A DNA stretch of 64,000 bases, taken from the NCBI GenBank assembly GCA_037074705.1, contig CM073591.1:136655032-136719031 (forward strand), in the 5' to 3' direction. Every line of letters starts with the position of its first letter. Positions within the stretch are counted from its first letter, which is position 1. Under the pieces are notes generated by a model. That model was not told the DNA's origin. It searched no databases and saw only the letters and a program-made list of their open reading frames with translations. A program made the position numbers and the translations under genes. The DNA is from Zhengitettix transpicula. Lineage: Eukaryota; Arthropoda; Insecta; Orthoptera; Tetrigidae. Shown in pieces: positions 14,599 to 24,275 of the stretch.

Positions 14599-16798
14599 AA
14601 CAATTAATTCAAAGATAACAAAGTACGGAAATATCGAAGAAGTTTGCTTTAACAAGTTATGTCGATATAAGGTAATTTGACGTGTCAATACGGAGGCTGA
14701 AGTTTTAAATTTAACCATCTTAATTAATATTTTTAAATGTTCTGACGTAAAATCGGATGAAGATTGAAGTTAAAACTGGAACGAAGGTGCGTAGTGTGTT
14801 ATTGGATTTTCGCAAGACAGACGCGTAACCTATCGGAAACCAGTGTATTTAACATTTAAACTATATCGTGAATATTTCATTATGACGAATTGTAATATGT
14901 ATAATTATAAAATTACATGGGCCATAATTTCATTCTCAATTAATGTTGTCGATCGTATAAATATGAAAGCGGGGGGTAGAATTTTAATGATTGAAATTGT
15001 GTTAAAATTTATGTTTTGTATAGATGGTTAGGGCAATACTGCCAAAAGCTCCTAATAATTTCAAAATCTTTATATTATATAATTTAGAAAATTATGTATT
15101 ATTTTTCTTTTTACAAATGGTGACAGATTCTGATTGCTAAATAAATAGTATTATAACATAAATAAAAATATTGGTGTATAATACGAACACAATAAAAAAC
15201 AAGAGTCCAATAAAATTGAAATTTCAAGCAACTTTCATAATTTGCCATCATCATCTTTAAAAAAACACAGTTTTCATTGAAGGTTATAAAAACATTGTTA
15301 AAATTCTGGCTATTTATTATTTTACTGTTCGTCAATTGTACAGTAGCCTCTATTGAAGCATAATTATCTGTCAGGCTGATGACACATAGGTGTACGCGTA
15401 ACGTCATTGATTGCTAATTTCACGGATGATTATGGTCCAATAGAGGGGTCGAAAGATTACACTACAATTTACGGACTATAAAATAATAAATGTCAAAAAA
15501 TTAACGACTGCAATTTAAAAACAAATACCCCAACGTTTTTTCAAAAATAAATTTCCTTATACGAATGGCGACTGATATAAACATTGGGGATGTAATGCAA
15601 ACTCAATAAAGCATATCAGTCAAAATAGATGAAGAAAAAGGAAAGACAGTTTCCGAAAATGTGTGTTAAGACATGGCTCATATATCAATTAATGGCTCGA
15701 AGATCGCTACACTAACTTTAAAAAATTATATAATGGAGTATAAATATGTAAACTTATGACAAACAGTTAAAAGTAAATATCGTAGAGGTGGAGAATCATT
15801 CTTTTATAATAAAAAAAACATCAGACGAAAGGGTCAATATTTGTTTAACGCAAGTACGATAGAAATTTTTAAATATTGCAAAACTTCTGTCATTGAAGAA
15901 GAGAAATAAATACGACCTTCATAAAGACAAACATTAAATAGAGAAGCATAAATGCAGAAAAAACTTAAATGTGACGGACGTTTCGACGGGGATTGGCGTC
16001 GAGTTTTTCGCCGTTGGAAAAAGACGCCAATCAGCGTGGAGACGTCCAGCACTTTTAAAATTTCTTAAAGTTTCTCACTTTAAAGTTTGTCTGTAGGATG
16101 GTCGTATTGATTTATTTGTTACAGACGTTAAATTCTGTCATCGAAGAAGCCACACTCGTAGCTAGACAGTGAGCTGAGGAACGTCACCATGAGGTGACAA
16201 CACTGATACATTAAAATTTAGTCGCCTTAAAAACAATTCCCCTCTTGGCCTCAATCTACGTGACAAGTTAAGAATTAAGTAAACGCATTCACTACAACTT
16301 GGTTTTGTTTGTCGCTCCTAACACGAGTAAGATATTCTAAAGACTCGTCCCGGAACCAATATATCAGGACCCCAAGAGGGTGGTGACTTTGGACAGCTGA
16401 GGACCGCCCTTCTAAAACTACGCATTAGTGTACCGTTGCACTTGTACATTGCCTGCAGAACAACTACCACGACTTTTTCGCCGAATTCATTTCCTTGACA
16501 CTGCCAAACTTGGGATTAAACTGAACGTTTACAAAGTAATTCCGTTCAGGTTCGGTTTTTTTCTTCCAAATGCAGTTAGCAGTATAAAATCATGAATTCA
16601 GATCATATAAAACCGGTAAATTAGTCAGAAAACTATTAATTATTCAAGTAAAAGAAAAAATAATTACAATATTACAAGGTTTCGTCCACAATTTCGAGAC
16701 TTTATCAATTATGAGGCAGTTTGGAATGTATGCAAATACTTGTTACAATTAGATGTGCAAATATAAATTTAATATCATGGACTACAACCATCATCAAA

Positions 16799-16850
<52 letters not shown>

Positions 16851-17491
16851 CTGATGAAGTCACAAAATTATGGACTAAAAGTCGTAATATTGTAATTAAT
16901 ATTTTTTTGTTAAAGTTATGTTATACACTGCTTGCTGACCAATTGGCCGTTTTCCTTTTTATTAATAAACTTATATTTGCCAGATTAACTTAAATGCATA
17001 TATTCCATACATCGCCGTAACTCTTAACATCTGCAGTAAGAATATACTTGTAGGTCTTACATAATGGTAGAAAATAACGTAGGATAACCTTCAATTTAAT
17101 CAAATGTTTCTTGTCAGAAAAATATAGTATTTTGAATTGAACCTGCGTTCAAATACAAAAAAAATTAACAGTAACCTACAAAATGCTGGAGGATATGAAA
17201 AAATTCACGAGTACAGTAAACTAACTGAATATCGGCTTACAACGGCTGGAAATGTCACGATAAAAAAAACTAAATTAATTTTGTATTCCCTTGTTTTACA
17301 GAGAAAGCAGTTAATTAAACCCAGAGTGGATATGAGGTAACTAATTCAATATGTCACCATTTGAATGACCCTGACATTGATTTCCTAACATTTCAAACAA
17401 CTAAATGTCAATGTTTACAACACTTACATTTCATTTTTTTCACGCTTCTGGAGAGCTGGACGCCCTTCTTCCTTCCCTGACCCCTAGGCAT
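2055..17491 (-). CDS. SOX/MATA-type HMG-box transcription factor (5' part, runs off left edge)
   Basis: Three minus-strand exons are placed: 17428-17491 (start codon, less certain), 12019-12193 and 2055-2152. They join in phase (1, then 2) with GT-AG ends and give 112 residues before the last donor. Residues ~46-112 form one HMG box: IPRPPNAFMLFANEYRKK (47-64), NKEISVRLGGMWKSM (74-88), then KEEYFKMAKEVDRQHKEKYP (93-112). HMG boxes of this family bind the minor groove and bend DNA. Typical SOX proteins read RPMNAFMVW; here it is RPPNAFMLF, which points to a divergent SOX-like or MATA-type factor. Residues 1-40 are partly basic and otherwise unremarkable. The exon(s) after the HMG box were not found in 1-2054 and probably lie outside the window. 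Introns are about 5.2 and 9.9 kb. No gene symbol is justified. Confidence 0.8.
3551..4202 (+). mobile_element. LINE 3' end: RNase H remnant, zinc knuckle and tail
   Basis: Translation near 3560-3620 gives CLAWIPAHRGIPG, the WIP.HRGIPGN motif of the RNase H domain carried by I-clade-like LINEs, with an in-frame stop soon after. The open stretch ending at 4073 contains CEEC...HILFYC, the C-terminal CCHC-like knuckle found after the reverse transcriptase or RNase H of such elements. The 3' untranslated part ends in an A-run near 4195-4202. It is a truncated, decayed copy with stops; no intact reverse transcriptase is present. Confidence 0.75.
4215..4395 (+). mobile_element. tRNA-derived SINE
   Basis: GTGTTCAAATCCCGACGAGG near 4248 resembles a Pol III B-box / T-arm, and the copy ends in an AATAAATAAATAATAA tail. 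It sits directly behind a LINE A-tail. The opposing short frames here (4130-4375 plus, 4236-4529 minus) are shadows of this repeat. Confidence 0.5.
5271..5439. mobile_element. Foldback MITE, family A, copy 1
   Basis: The left arm starts AATAAGAAAGATAGCC and the right arm ends GGCTATCTTTCTTATT. Inside each lies the box ACCACAAAACGTTTCTGGGA or its complement CCCAGAAACGTTGTGTGGT. Similarity continues outside into TTTCAATCAGACGTAA, so the full unit is longer. No coding capacity. A reference copy for the family. Confidence 0.8.
5538..6589 (+). mobile_element. hAT-like non-autonomous element, family C, with nested MITE A
   Basis: Shares long AT-rich blocks with 59967-60784: GTGC..CAGCACATAATTATATTTAGG near the 5' end, AACTGATTGAATTTCTACTTC, and TCAGTAATTAAAAACCTTAT further in. 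The 5' end GGTGGATCGTGC is a worn version of the CAGTGGCGGCTCGTGC terminus. A family A MITE lies inside (6161-6358). No transposase frame is seen. Confidence 0.6.
6161..6358. mobile_element. Foldback MITE, family A, copy 2 (nested in family C)
   Basis: GAAAGATAGCCAAATACAGA opens the left arm; CTTCCAGAAACGTGTGGTAT lies in the right arm. The central spacer CAGTTGTGTCGGTCTAGGCT also occurs near 30776 and 32515, which defines a longer subfamily. Confidence 0.75.
7012..7083 (+). repeat. 36-bp tandem duplication
   Basis: Two adjacent units beginning CGAACTTTGGTTTAAGTAGA differ by one base (ATGTCG against AGGTCG). No known role. Confidence 0.9.
7813..7889. mobile_element. Foldback MITE, family A, collapsed copy
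   Basis: The two arms (AATAAGAAAGATCGCC and GGCTATCTTTCTTATT) remain but the centre is lost. Flanking ATTTTCAATGAGACTTAAAT is the outer extension seen in other copies. Confidence 0.75.
9960..10436 (+). mobile_element. Family B retroposon, copy B1
   Basis: GC-rich unit starting CTATTCTCTCGCAGGCTGAA, passing through GGTTCCCACAAGCCGAGGCA and AGCCCGGGGGCCCTAGTTAA, and ending in six A after GCCTGTTGACCT. It interrupts the Penelope-like relic that continues at 10441. No clear target duplication remains. Open frames on both strands (up to 127 codons) come from its base composition and are not genes. Confidence 0.85.
10441..11400 (-). pseudogene. Penelope-like reverse-transcriptase relic
   Basis: On the minus strand the translation shows LIVSSLCG near 10910, LDVVSLFTNI near 10760 and HRYADDIFCIIP at about 10453-10490. 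The order and spacing match the fingers and the catalytic YxDD box of Penelope-type reverse transcriptases. Frames are interrupted, and the C-terminal part is lost where a family B retroposon follows. A 75-codon frame at 11112-11339 on the same strand may be the upstream part of the same element. Not functional. Confidence 0.6.
11688..11856. mobile_element. Foldback MITE, family A, decayed copy
   Basis: Keeps AAATAAATACCACGCAACG and a right end TTATTTGGCTATTTATTTAT. Most of the centre has diverged. Confidence 0.5.
12019..12193 (-). CDS. HMG-box exon, first half of the domain
   Basis: The acceptor is a long T-rich tract ending TTTACAG and the donor is GTCAG|GTGAGA. The exon enters in phase 1 and leaves in phase 2. 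It codes EVVTVAPSAVVPVSRQLEIP and then the HMG helix-1 signature PRPPNAFMLFANEYRKK and NKEISVR. The domain breaks inside the Arg codon of ISVR|LG. Confidence 0.88.
14553..14598. repeat. (TA)n microsatellite
   Basis: Uninterrupted TA dinucleotides apart from one CA. Confidence 0.95.
15975..16047. repeat. Hairpin repeat with related copies near 9545-9600 and 31215-31280
   Basis: GGACGTTTCGACGGGGATTG and its imperfect complement CAATCAGCGTGGAGACGTCC flank a loop with TTTTTCGCCGTTGG. Related blocks occur near 9545 (CCGGACTTTTCGGCGCGGAT) and near 31225 (AAAAAGACGCCATTTCACGT). A small dispersed repeat of unknown class. Confidence 0.6.
16803..16849. repeat. (TA)n microsatellite
   Basis: About 23 TA units. 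The 90-codon frame overlapping it at 16721-16993 translates to Tyr-Ile repeats and is spurious. Confidence 0.95.
17428..17491 (-). CDS. Likely first coding exon of the HMG-box gene
   Basis: ATG at 17489-17491 opens 21 codons, MPRGQGRKKGVQLSRSVKKM and one Lys, then one base before a perfect donor (T|GTAAGT). The exon ends in phase 1, exactly what the next exon at 12193 needs; the joined codon is TTC (Phe). The bases before ATG (GTTACC) are acceptable start context. The stretch is more GC-rich than its surroundings and has promoter-like motifs just upstream. Phase agreement alone has a one-in-three chance, so the link is an inference. Confidence 0.5.
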
Positions 17492-17517
17492 GGTAACGAT
17501 ATTCACACTATACTGGT

Positions 17518-17569
17518 CACTGAACGAAATTCCGGCTGCTACAGATCTGAGGCGCTATCGTCGGCCAAT
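17518..17569 (-). promoter_or_regulatory. Possible core promoter of the HMG-box gene
   Basis: On the minus strand an arthropod-type initiator TTCAGTG lies at 17518-17524, about 30 nt before the putative ATG, and an ATTGG (inverted CCAAT) box at 17565-17569. No TATA box is seen at the expected distance. This is motif evidence only. Confidence 0.3.
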
Positions 17570-17639
17570 AAGATGACTGGAAAACGCAACAATGGAATAC
17601 TAGACATTCGAAAGGAGTACTGAGTATTGAGAACACTTT

Positions 17640-19400
17640 TTTGTCAAGTTCTAGCCGGGAGTGTTTTGTGTTGCAGTAATTCACATTTCACAACTTTCCT
17701 AACCAAAAATCAGCAATAATGTACACACTTTGAGCTTTGCTCATTGTTGAAATTTCCTGTCTGAATTGTGCTTGTGCGGTGATATTCACTTCACCCCCTT
17801 GCTCGTCTAACGTGGATTTTTCAATGAATATCACCAATTTTATCATTATTCAGTAACCGGACCGAATATTAAGTAGAAATTTTTTTAAATAAGGAGCATG
17901 TGTATAGTAACGTTCTAATAGCATTAAACTCTGAAACAAGAGATTTATTTTGCCTAAAATGCAGTTTGGGTATGTGATATCCTCTGATTCCCACATGAAA
18001 CCCACCGCGATCCTTTTATCTGGATATTTCTCTAGCCGAAAAAATTCACATACCTTCTTTCATCGGACCGAAGTTATTCAGGTGGTTCGTTACCTTCTGT
18101 TCATAATAAAAATTTTGTTTCAACCGTTGAACCCATGGTAAAGAATAAATGTGCTCAAATGCTGTTAGAGAAAGATTCAAAGTAACGTCCAGCTAATGTT
18201 TAAATTATTTTCTGTGAAATTGTGTCTCATATTAAATTTGTCTGGAAAATAAATTGAGACCTAGCAACGAGATGATTCTATTCTTCAAAATTCTTGCCGA
18301 TCTCTAGAAAAATTCAGTCAAATCTCGTTCAGGCGTAAATTTTATCTTATTACCATTAACAGTTTACTTTAGTATAAGAGCGCAAAAATTACAGGATGTA
18401 GGACAAAAAAATATAGTCTTTCATCCGACTGATTGAGAATAGCGAGGTACAGGATTGTACGGAAATGGAGCGTGAAAAATTTGAAACCTTAAAATTGAAG
18501 TCTGAATCTGCAGACGATTTAAGTGAACAGGCAAAATAAGGAATGAACCATATTTAGAAAATGTCGATGAGAAACCAATCTCACGGCAAAATGAAGCAAT
18601 TTATGGACATCTGATGCTAGGTATACTTGAAGGACCAGCGGTGAAAATGTAATTAGAAATGGTTACTATAATAATTACTGGGATATAAACAAGTTAGAGT
18701 TACAGAAAACAAGGACATTAATTATGACCTCCTTAAAAACATAAATTATTATACATTACAACAATATGATTTTCTGTCCAGGCGACACACATTGGATCCA
18801 CGTATGATCCACAATTTAAAAATGCCTCACACTAAGAAAAATGTTTTTACTTTAAGAATTTTTCCGTTTATTGCAGTTACGCTAGGTAAATCTTATATTT
18901 CATATTCAATGCCGTTGTTAGGCATGTACATGCAAGTACAATTATCGGATAACATAAAACCCCTCGTTTTTCAACCTTCCATTACATTTTAAGACCGTAT
19001 AACTAAATATATAAAAGAGAGGTTAGATTTATAAATCCCTTAACATCTTCAAATATGCATTTTGTCTAAAATTTTAAAAGCATCATTATTTTCCAACAAT
19101 TAATTATTTGACATTTATATATTTATCTTGTCAGACAGAAGAGGTTTAATAACTGACAGTGCAATTAATACAATTAGAATGATACATATTTAAGTTTCGT
19201 CCCTATGACTTCATAACGTGAAAAGAAGTTGGGAGGGGGGGGAAGGAAAAAGAAGATGATATATCACTGATTAATATTATGATGTAAAAATTCTTCAATT
19301 ATGTTGAATATTCTAATAAGTTCAAGAATAATGGGAAAGATTTCTCAAGCTCAAGCCGTAGAGGCCATGAAATTAAATTGAATTAAAGTATAAGGACGAA
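17640..19400. other. Intergenic, nothing recognised
   Basis: AT-rich, upstream of the putative HMG promoter. Short frames at 17950-18141 and 18792-18992 have no recognisable similarity or splice context. A G-rich run lies near 19230-19245. Confidence 0.5.
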
Positions 19401-19515
19401 AAAATGTCGACCCGACCTGGATCTAGAGTCGACAAAGATTAGTTTGTAGAGTTTCGTCCGGGAAGGGGAAAATCCCGGGTTCAATTCCCGGTACGGTCGA
19501 CATTTTACCATCCTG
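19395..19515 (+). mobile_element. tRNA-like SINE fragment
   Basis: CCGGGTTCAATTCCCGG (near 19477-19493) is a perfect five-pair T-arm with a seven-base TTCAATT loop. The bases around it do not fold into a full tRNA cloverleaf. Similar T-arms followed by (A)TTTTTCCATCC occur near 55832 and 57187. Confidence 0.5.
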
Positions 19516-19583
19516 ATACTTTATTCTACATTGCACACATTCAAAGAAATTCAATGATTATGTCCCCAAAATTAATTAGTTTT

Positions 19584-20768
19584 CCAGGTGTAAAAGCTTA
19601 AATCCGCTAGATGACGCTAGTAATCATATTAAGCTATCATGAATATGTTATTCTTTTTATGGGTTGTCAACAATAGTCAGTTCACATCATCAGCAATTTC
19701 ATACAAACAACATATATTTTCCTTTGGTAATCATGTCTAGTTTTTTGCCAAAAAAAAAAGATCATGTGTGGAAAACTCTGCTTTTCTGCTTTTATTTGAA
19801 GACAATCGACTGCCGAATCGCATTAAATGCTTGTGGAGGCGTATGGTGACAGTTCTTTGTCGGAAAAAACGTGCAGAGATTGGTTTCGTCGGTTCCGAGA
19901 TGGAGATTTTGACTGAAAATCTGCCCGGGAAGATTGAGGACCATCAACTGAGGCTCTTTTGGACGAGAACGATACCCAATAGCAGAAAAAGCTTGTCGAG
20001 TAATTGGGTGTTAATCAACCAATCACTTCCATCCGCCTACGTGACACGGGAAAGTTTCAAAGGATCGCATGAATTTAAAGATAGGCAGGTGGAGCATCGC
20101 CGAAACACATGCGAAATTTTGCTCACCAGACAAAAAAGAAAGTCGTTCCCGCATCGGATTATGACTGTCGATGAAAAGGGGATATATTTCGAGAATTATA
20201 AACGCAAGAAATCGTGAGTTGATCCCGGCCAACCATCAACATCGTCCGCAAGATCAAGACTTCGGACGGAAGACTATGGATGCCGTGCGTTTGGTGGGAT
20301 CAGCAGGGTATCGTCTACTATGAACTGTTGAAACCTGGTGAAACTGTCAATGCCCACCAACGCTATCACTAACAATTGATCACATTGCACCGTGCTCTAA
20401 GTTAAAAATAGGCCGGATTATCAGCAAAGCAATGAAAAGCTGGTTTTCCTCCGCGACAACGCGCCATCGCACACATCAACTGTGGTCCTTAACTACTTGG
20501 AGGCACTCAATTGGGAGGTGTAACCCCATTCCGCTTCTTCAAAAGACCTAGATCCTTCCGACTGTCACCTGTTTTCGACGATGACACAAGCGATCGCTGA
20601 GCAAACCTTCGATTCTTACAAAGACGTCCGCGAAGGAAAATTTTCGACGAGAGATGGGGAAAATGTGTAGAAAGCAAAGGCCGGCAATTTGTATATTTTT
20701 TTGTTCTCTATGAAAAAAACTATGTTTTTTCACACTGAAAACCAACGGATGTAAGATTATACACCTGG
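19584..20768 (+). mobile_element. Mariner transposon with both terminal repeats
   Basis: 1,185 bp. The left end is CCAGGTGTAAAAGCTTAAAT; the right end, read inward on the minus strand, is CCAGGTGTATAATCTTACAT. The length and ends fit the mauritiana-type mariners (about 1.3 kb). The right flank is TA and the left flank TT, so one base of the usual TA target duplication has probably changed. It encloses a broken transposase. Confidence 0.9.
19733..20690 (+). pseudogene. Decayed mariner transposase
   Basis: The frame starts MSSFLPKKK at 19733 as in mauritiana-type transposases and then shifts frame more than once. Clear blocks follow: RRNTCEILL (near 20100), HRIMTVDEKGIYF (near 20152), VDPGQPSTS after an in-frame TGA at 20215, and ALNWEV-like sequence near 20505. 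The first catalytic Asp of the DDE/D triad is in VDEKG; mariners have GDEKW, so the Gly before Asp and the Trp after Lys are changed. Several stops and frameshifts make it inactive. Confidence 0.88.
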
Positions 20769-20769
20769 T

Positions 20770-21596
20770 AGAAAAAAAATTGAATAAATTTTAAAAAACA
20801 TGGTTTTGCTTCCATGCCTGTTGTTAGGCCTTTAAATTAATTATTTGTACAATCTTTATCAAATCTTGTTAGGTGTGTTCCACACACACCTTTATGGTTA
20901 CTTTGTACAGCATTCATAAAAAAAGACATATGAAGGTACACAATGGTAAGCAACAGCAGATTTATTCACGATAATTATCCGATACATACAGTAGTGAATG
21001 TTCCAATCATATAATAGTTAAAATATTTGAAATGTTGGATACTTACGTTTTGCATTAGCTACAACTATCAGTTATGGATTCGTTGCCTGATACTTGTAAT
21101 AAAAATATTAATTTATTACTAAAAATCTACTTACATACAATGTATACAATTTTTAAACACTCGAAATTAAGTTTCAAGAATAACTTTTCTTAAAATTTCC
21201 AACAGTATCACAGTTTCTTATTTCTTTCGACAAGTTGTTAAATTCTCGAATCGCCTTACCAAACATACTATTTTATTTTAAAAATCTAACTTAGCCTTAG
21301 TTTTTTCAGCTTTAGCTTGCTTCTAGAATTGTAAAGGGTCTCTATAGCTAACATACTTATTATGATGGGAAAAGATTCTCGATGCGTTTATATATCAATA
21401 ATATAACATGGATTAATACAAAATCTCTTAACACAAATTGTACACTATATCTCTTTTTTTTGCATAAGATAATTCGTAACGCACTATTTTGCAATTAATA
21501 ATCCTATCAATACCTGTAGCTGTAAAGCCATAGTATACAGAACAACAATAACAAAAATTGTTGCAACGCAATTATAAACAAAAATGAAAAATTTAC
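20770..21596. other. Intergenic, nothing recognised
   Basis: AT-rich sequence between the mariner and the next inverted-repeat element. No open frame, tRNA or repeat was identified. Confidence 0.5.
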
Positions 21597-21598
21597 GG

Positions 21599-21794
21599 CA
21601 GAAAACCGCCCTAAGCACACGAGTTAATAATTTTTATCAACAGTTATACATCCTCGTTTAAGACGCTATTTTCTACATTCTCGATGCTGCCGGGTGACTT
21701 CTAATACAAGAACTTATATTACACAAGCTTGAATAACAGACCGCCCGTCCAAACCTCCTGAACTACATTTATTAAAAGAAAGTTTCAACCCATT

Positions 21795-21862
<68 letters not shown>

Positions 21863-21962
21863 ATATATGTTTGTATGTGTGTGCGTGCGCGCTCACACAG
21901 TGATGTTATTTATTTGTAACAATGTTAATTACAGTAACTCGTGTGCTTAGGGCGATTTTCTG
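21599..21962. mobile_element. Inverted-repeat element with internal (AT)n(GT)n
   Basis: The 28-bp arms 21599-21626 and 21935-21962 are inverted copies with one mismatch; the core is CGCCCTAAGCACACGAGTTA. Between them lies (AT)n(GT)n at 21797-21860. No coding capacity. Probably a MITE; the outer boundary and target duplication are unclear. Confidence 0.65.
21797..21860. repeat. (AT)n(GT)n microsatellite
   Basis: An AT tract passes directly into a GT tract. The minus-strand frame 21714-21896 reads through it and is spurious. Confidence 0.95.
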
Positions 21963-22790
21963 TTTATCCAGCAGAAAACAAAAGAATAGATTTTAAGGCC
22001 ATACAAATGTAATGGAATCTGGATAAGGGCATATTGCTTAGGATGAGCGTTGAATACATTACAAGTATAAAAATAGGCCCGTGTGTCTTATCATAATGGA
22101 CCCTGCGACTTAACTGAGTGTCTGCTGTGATCCTTCTTCAAAACTGTAATTATTGTGAAAAAGTGGAAGGTGTTTTATGGTTTGTTTCTTTGATGTTTGG
22201 AGACTACAGATTGTTTATCGTTGGGGAAGCTTGATATTAGATATATGTTCCTTGATACGTTATGTTTGAAACAAATTGGAATTGTTAGGTGGATTATTTC
22301 CCAGACCGTTCTCTTTCCTTTTCCTCGTCGTTTTCACATCACTTTCGTCTGGTAAAAGTTATTTATTTCTATTGGGTTTTATCGTGAGCTAAGAAAACAA
22401 CACATTCCTTTATTTGTGGACCTTAAGCAACCGTCGGTAGCTTCATTAAATACTGTGAAATCATCATCATCATCAAGAATGTTCTATCACGAATCTTCTT
22501 CCAAAAACTATCAACATAATTTGTAATACACCTTTAATTGGAAGAGAACAGAGTAAAAATCGTTTGATGGGAAAATTTAAATATGACGTCGATACATCCT
22601 ATGCACTTCATAAGGAGCCGTCTCGTCTTGAAAAATTAATTCATCCGTCGACCTTGTATAGATTGCAAAACTTCTCACAATTTGCTATAGTAAAAAAAAA
22701 CAATATCGGCCTGAAACTGTCTAAATAACGTGAAAATTAATGGATCATAGTATATTTTAATGACTGACTTCAATATCCATAAACACAGAC

Positions 22791-22974
22791 AAATTAATCA
22801 GATATAAATTATTAACATAAAAATTAACACTAAGTTTCGTCCTAAATCTAAGACGTCATCAGATGTTCAAAGGAGTAAATAATTACCATACATTGCCGAA
22901 ATTATTCTATAAATATGCAAGGCATGTCAGTTATAACGAAACAGGTTAATTTTTATGTTATATCTGATTAATTT
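22791..22974. mobile_element. 184-bp MITE with inverted ends
   Basis: Left end AAATTAATCAGATATAAATT; the right end, reverse complemented, is AAATTAATCAGATATAACAT. The arms share AACATAAAAATTAAC after a seven-base indel, then GTTTCGT. The centre has the ACGTCATCAGATG block. No coding capacity. Confidence 0.75.
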
Positions 22975-23925
22975 GGTTGCGTCCATACATTTACAATTAT
23001 ATGGACGTCTATATCCTTTTTGAATGGGAAAATAATTTATATTTTTAGCCTACTGTTATTTTGTATTTTATTAAACGGATAATCCGAAAGATCCGGAGCA
23101 ATAATTTTAAAAATATTAGAGTTATATAGTGTTTTTATTATTATAGTTAAGTCTTTTTTTATGGCTCGACAGCCCATTCAGGGCCTTGACCTACACGGGA
23201 CGACACAACTCTGTCACGTTACATGACGCATTCGGGATTTATGAGTCACACGTGGTCAGTGTGCCGATTAACCCTCAGTCTTAAACCCAGTTTTCGTGAC
23301 CAGATTCCTCATTGTCCAACGGTCATGTTTTCGACAGTACATGCGCCCTTTCGAAACGAAAAAAACTTAGAAACCACAAACCTTACAGTATTAATAATGA
23401 GCTTGAAGTGACGTATGGGTCGATCTTTTCTGGACTTAAGGTAACTCAAGCACATGATGGGCAAAATGGTCACTTTCATGTAATTAAAAAAGTGTATCTA
23501 AAATTTACTGACATTTTTGGTAAAGTTGATAAAACTTATCAAATGTGGACAATTTATGGATGATTTGATGTCATTTGTATTCCCGACGATCTACGTAGCT
23601 AAGAGTGAAGTATTTTCCTTCAATATTTTCAATAAAAGATTTGCACTCCTACCATATCTCAAATCGTCTGAGAATTGTGATGATGTCAGAGAGTATTACT
23701 TTCTGGAGCGAGACTTCGCAAGCATAATAACCAACTAGATGACTAGGAGGTGCAACTATGACCGCTATCAATTCCACATAATTGTAATTACTTATGATCC
23801 AATTTAATCAATGTCCTTGGTTCGATTGAACTACTTTGGCAGGTCTCCTGCCAATAGTTACTGTCGACGTATGTTAAACATTGTCAGTTATAAAAATGAA
23901 AAATATACGTCTGTTTTGAAAATTA

Positions 23926-24053
23926 ATAATAAGAAAAATGGCCAACGAAAACAAAAGAAGTGATGATATAAAAAAAACACCAATGTTTCCAGAATCGTTG
24001 TGAGCTGTTTATGTAATCACTCTTTTGTCTGTATTTGACTATTTTTCTTATTA
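23926..24053. mobile_element. Foldback MITE, family A, copy
   Basis: AATAATAAGAAAAATGGCCA opens it and TTTGACTATTTTTCTTATTA closes it; the centre is shortened. ATACGTCTG outside the left arm matches the outer extension of other copies. Confidence 0.75.
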
Positions 24054-24094
24054 TTATCCGTTATAGCTGTGTAAATATTTCACAAATATGTACC

Positions 24095-24275
24095 GCGGTA
24101 AATCCAGAACCATGCCGCAATATGACACAGAGAGGCGGCCGTGTCAGGCGGCACTCTAAAGGAAGAATTTACATGAAAAAAAATCGAAATGCAATTTGAA
24201 ACAATCAGTATTTAAAATTCTTATTTTAAATAAATTTATATTTTCCAAAAAATAAATATCGAAAATAATAGTGAC
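24095..24275 (+). mobile_element. Family C (hAT-like) internal fragment
   Basis: Shares ATGACACAGAGAGGC and the AATCAGTATTTAAAATTCTT / TTATATTTTC block with 60300-60420. Both ends are missing. Confidence 0.5.

Larger units (their letters stand above)
12194..17427 (-). other. HMG-gene intron 1 (if the first exon is right): mostly unannotated
   Basis: AT-rich sequence with a (TA)n tract at 14553-14598, another at 16803-16849 and a hairpin repeat at 15975-16047. A short GC-richer block at 12260-12370 shows no open frame with splice sites. Open frames of 60-100 codons here have AT-driven composition and no family similarity. Confidence 0.45.

Noticed and set aside
16721..16993. 90-codon frame
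   Set aside because: Its core is a (TA)n tract giving alternating Tyr-Ile; not a gene.
19477..19493. Possible tRNA gene
   Set aside because: Only a T-arm is formed; no acceptor, D or anticodon stem can be paired around it.
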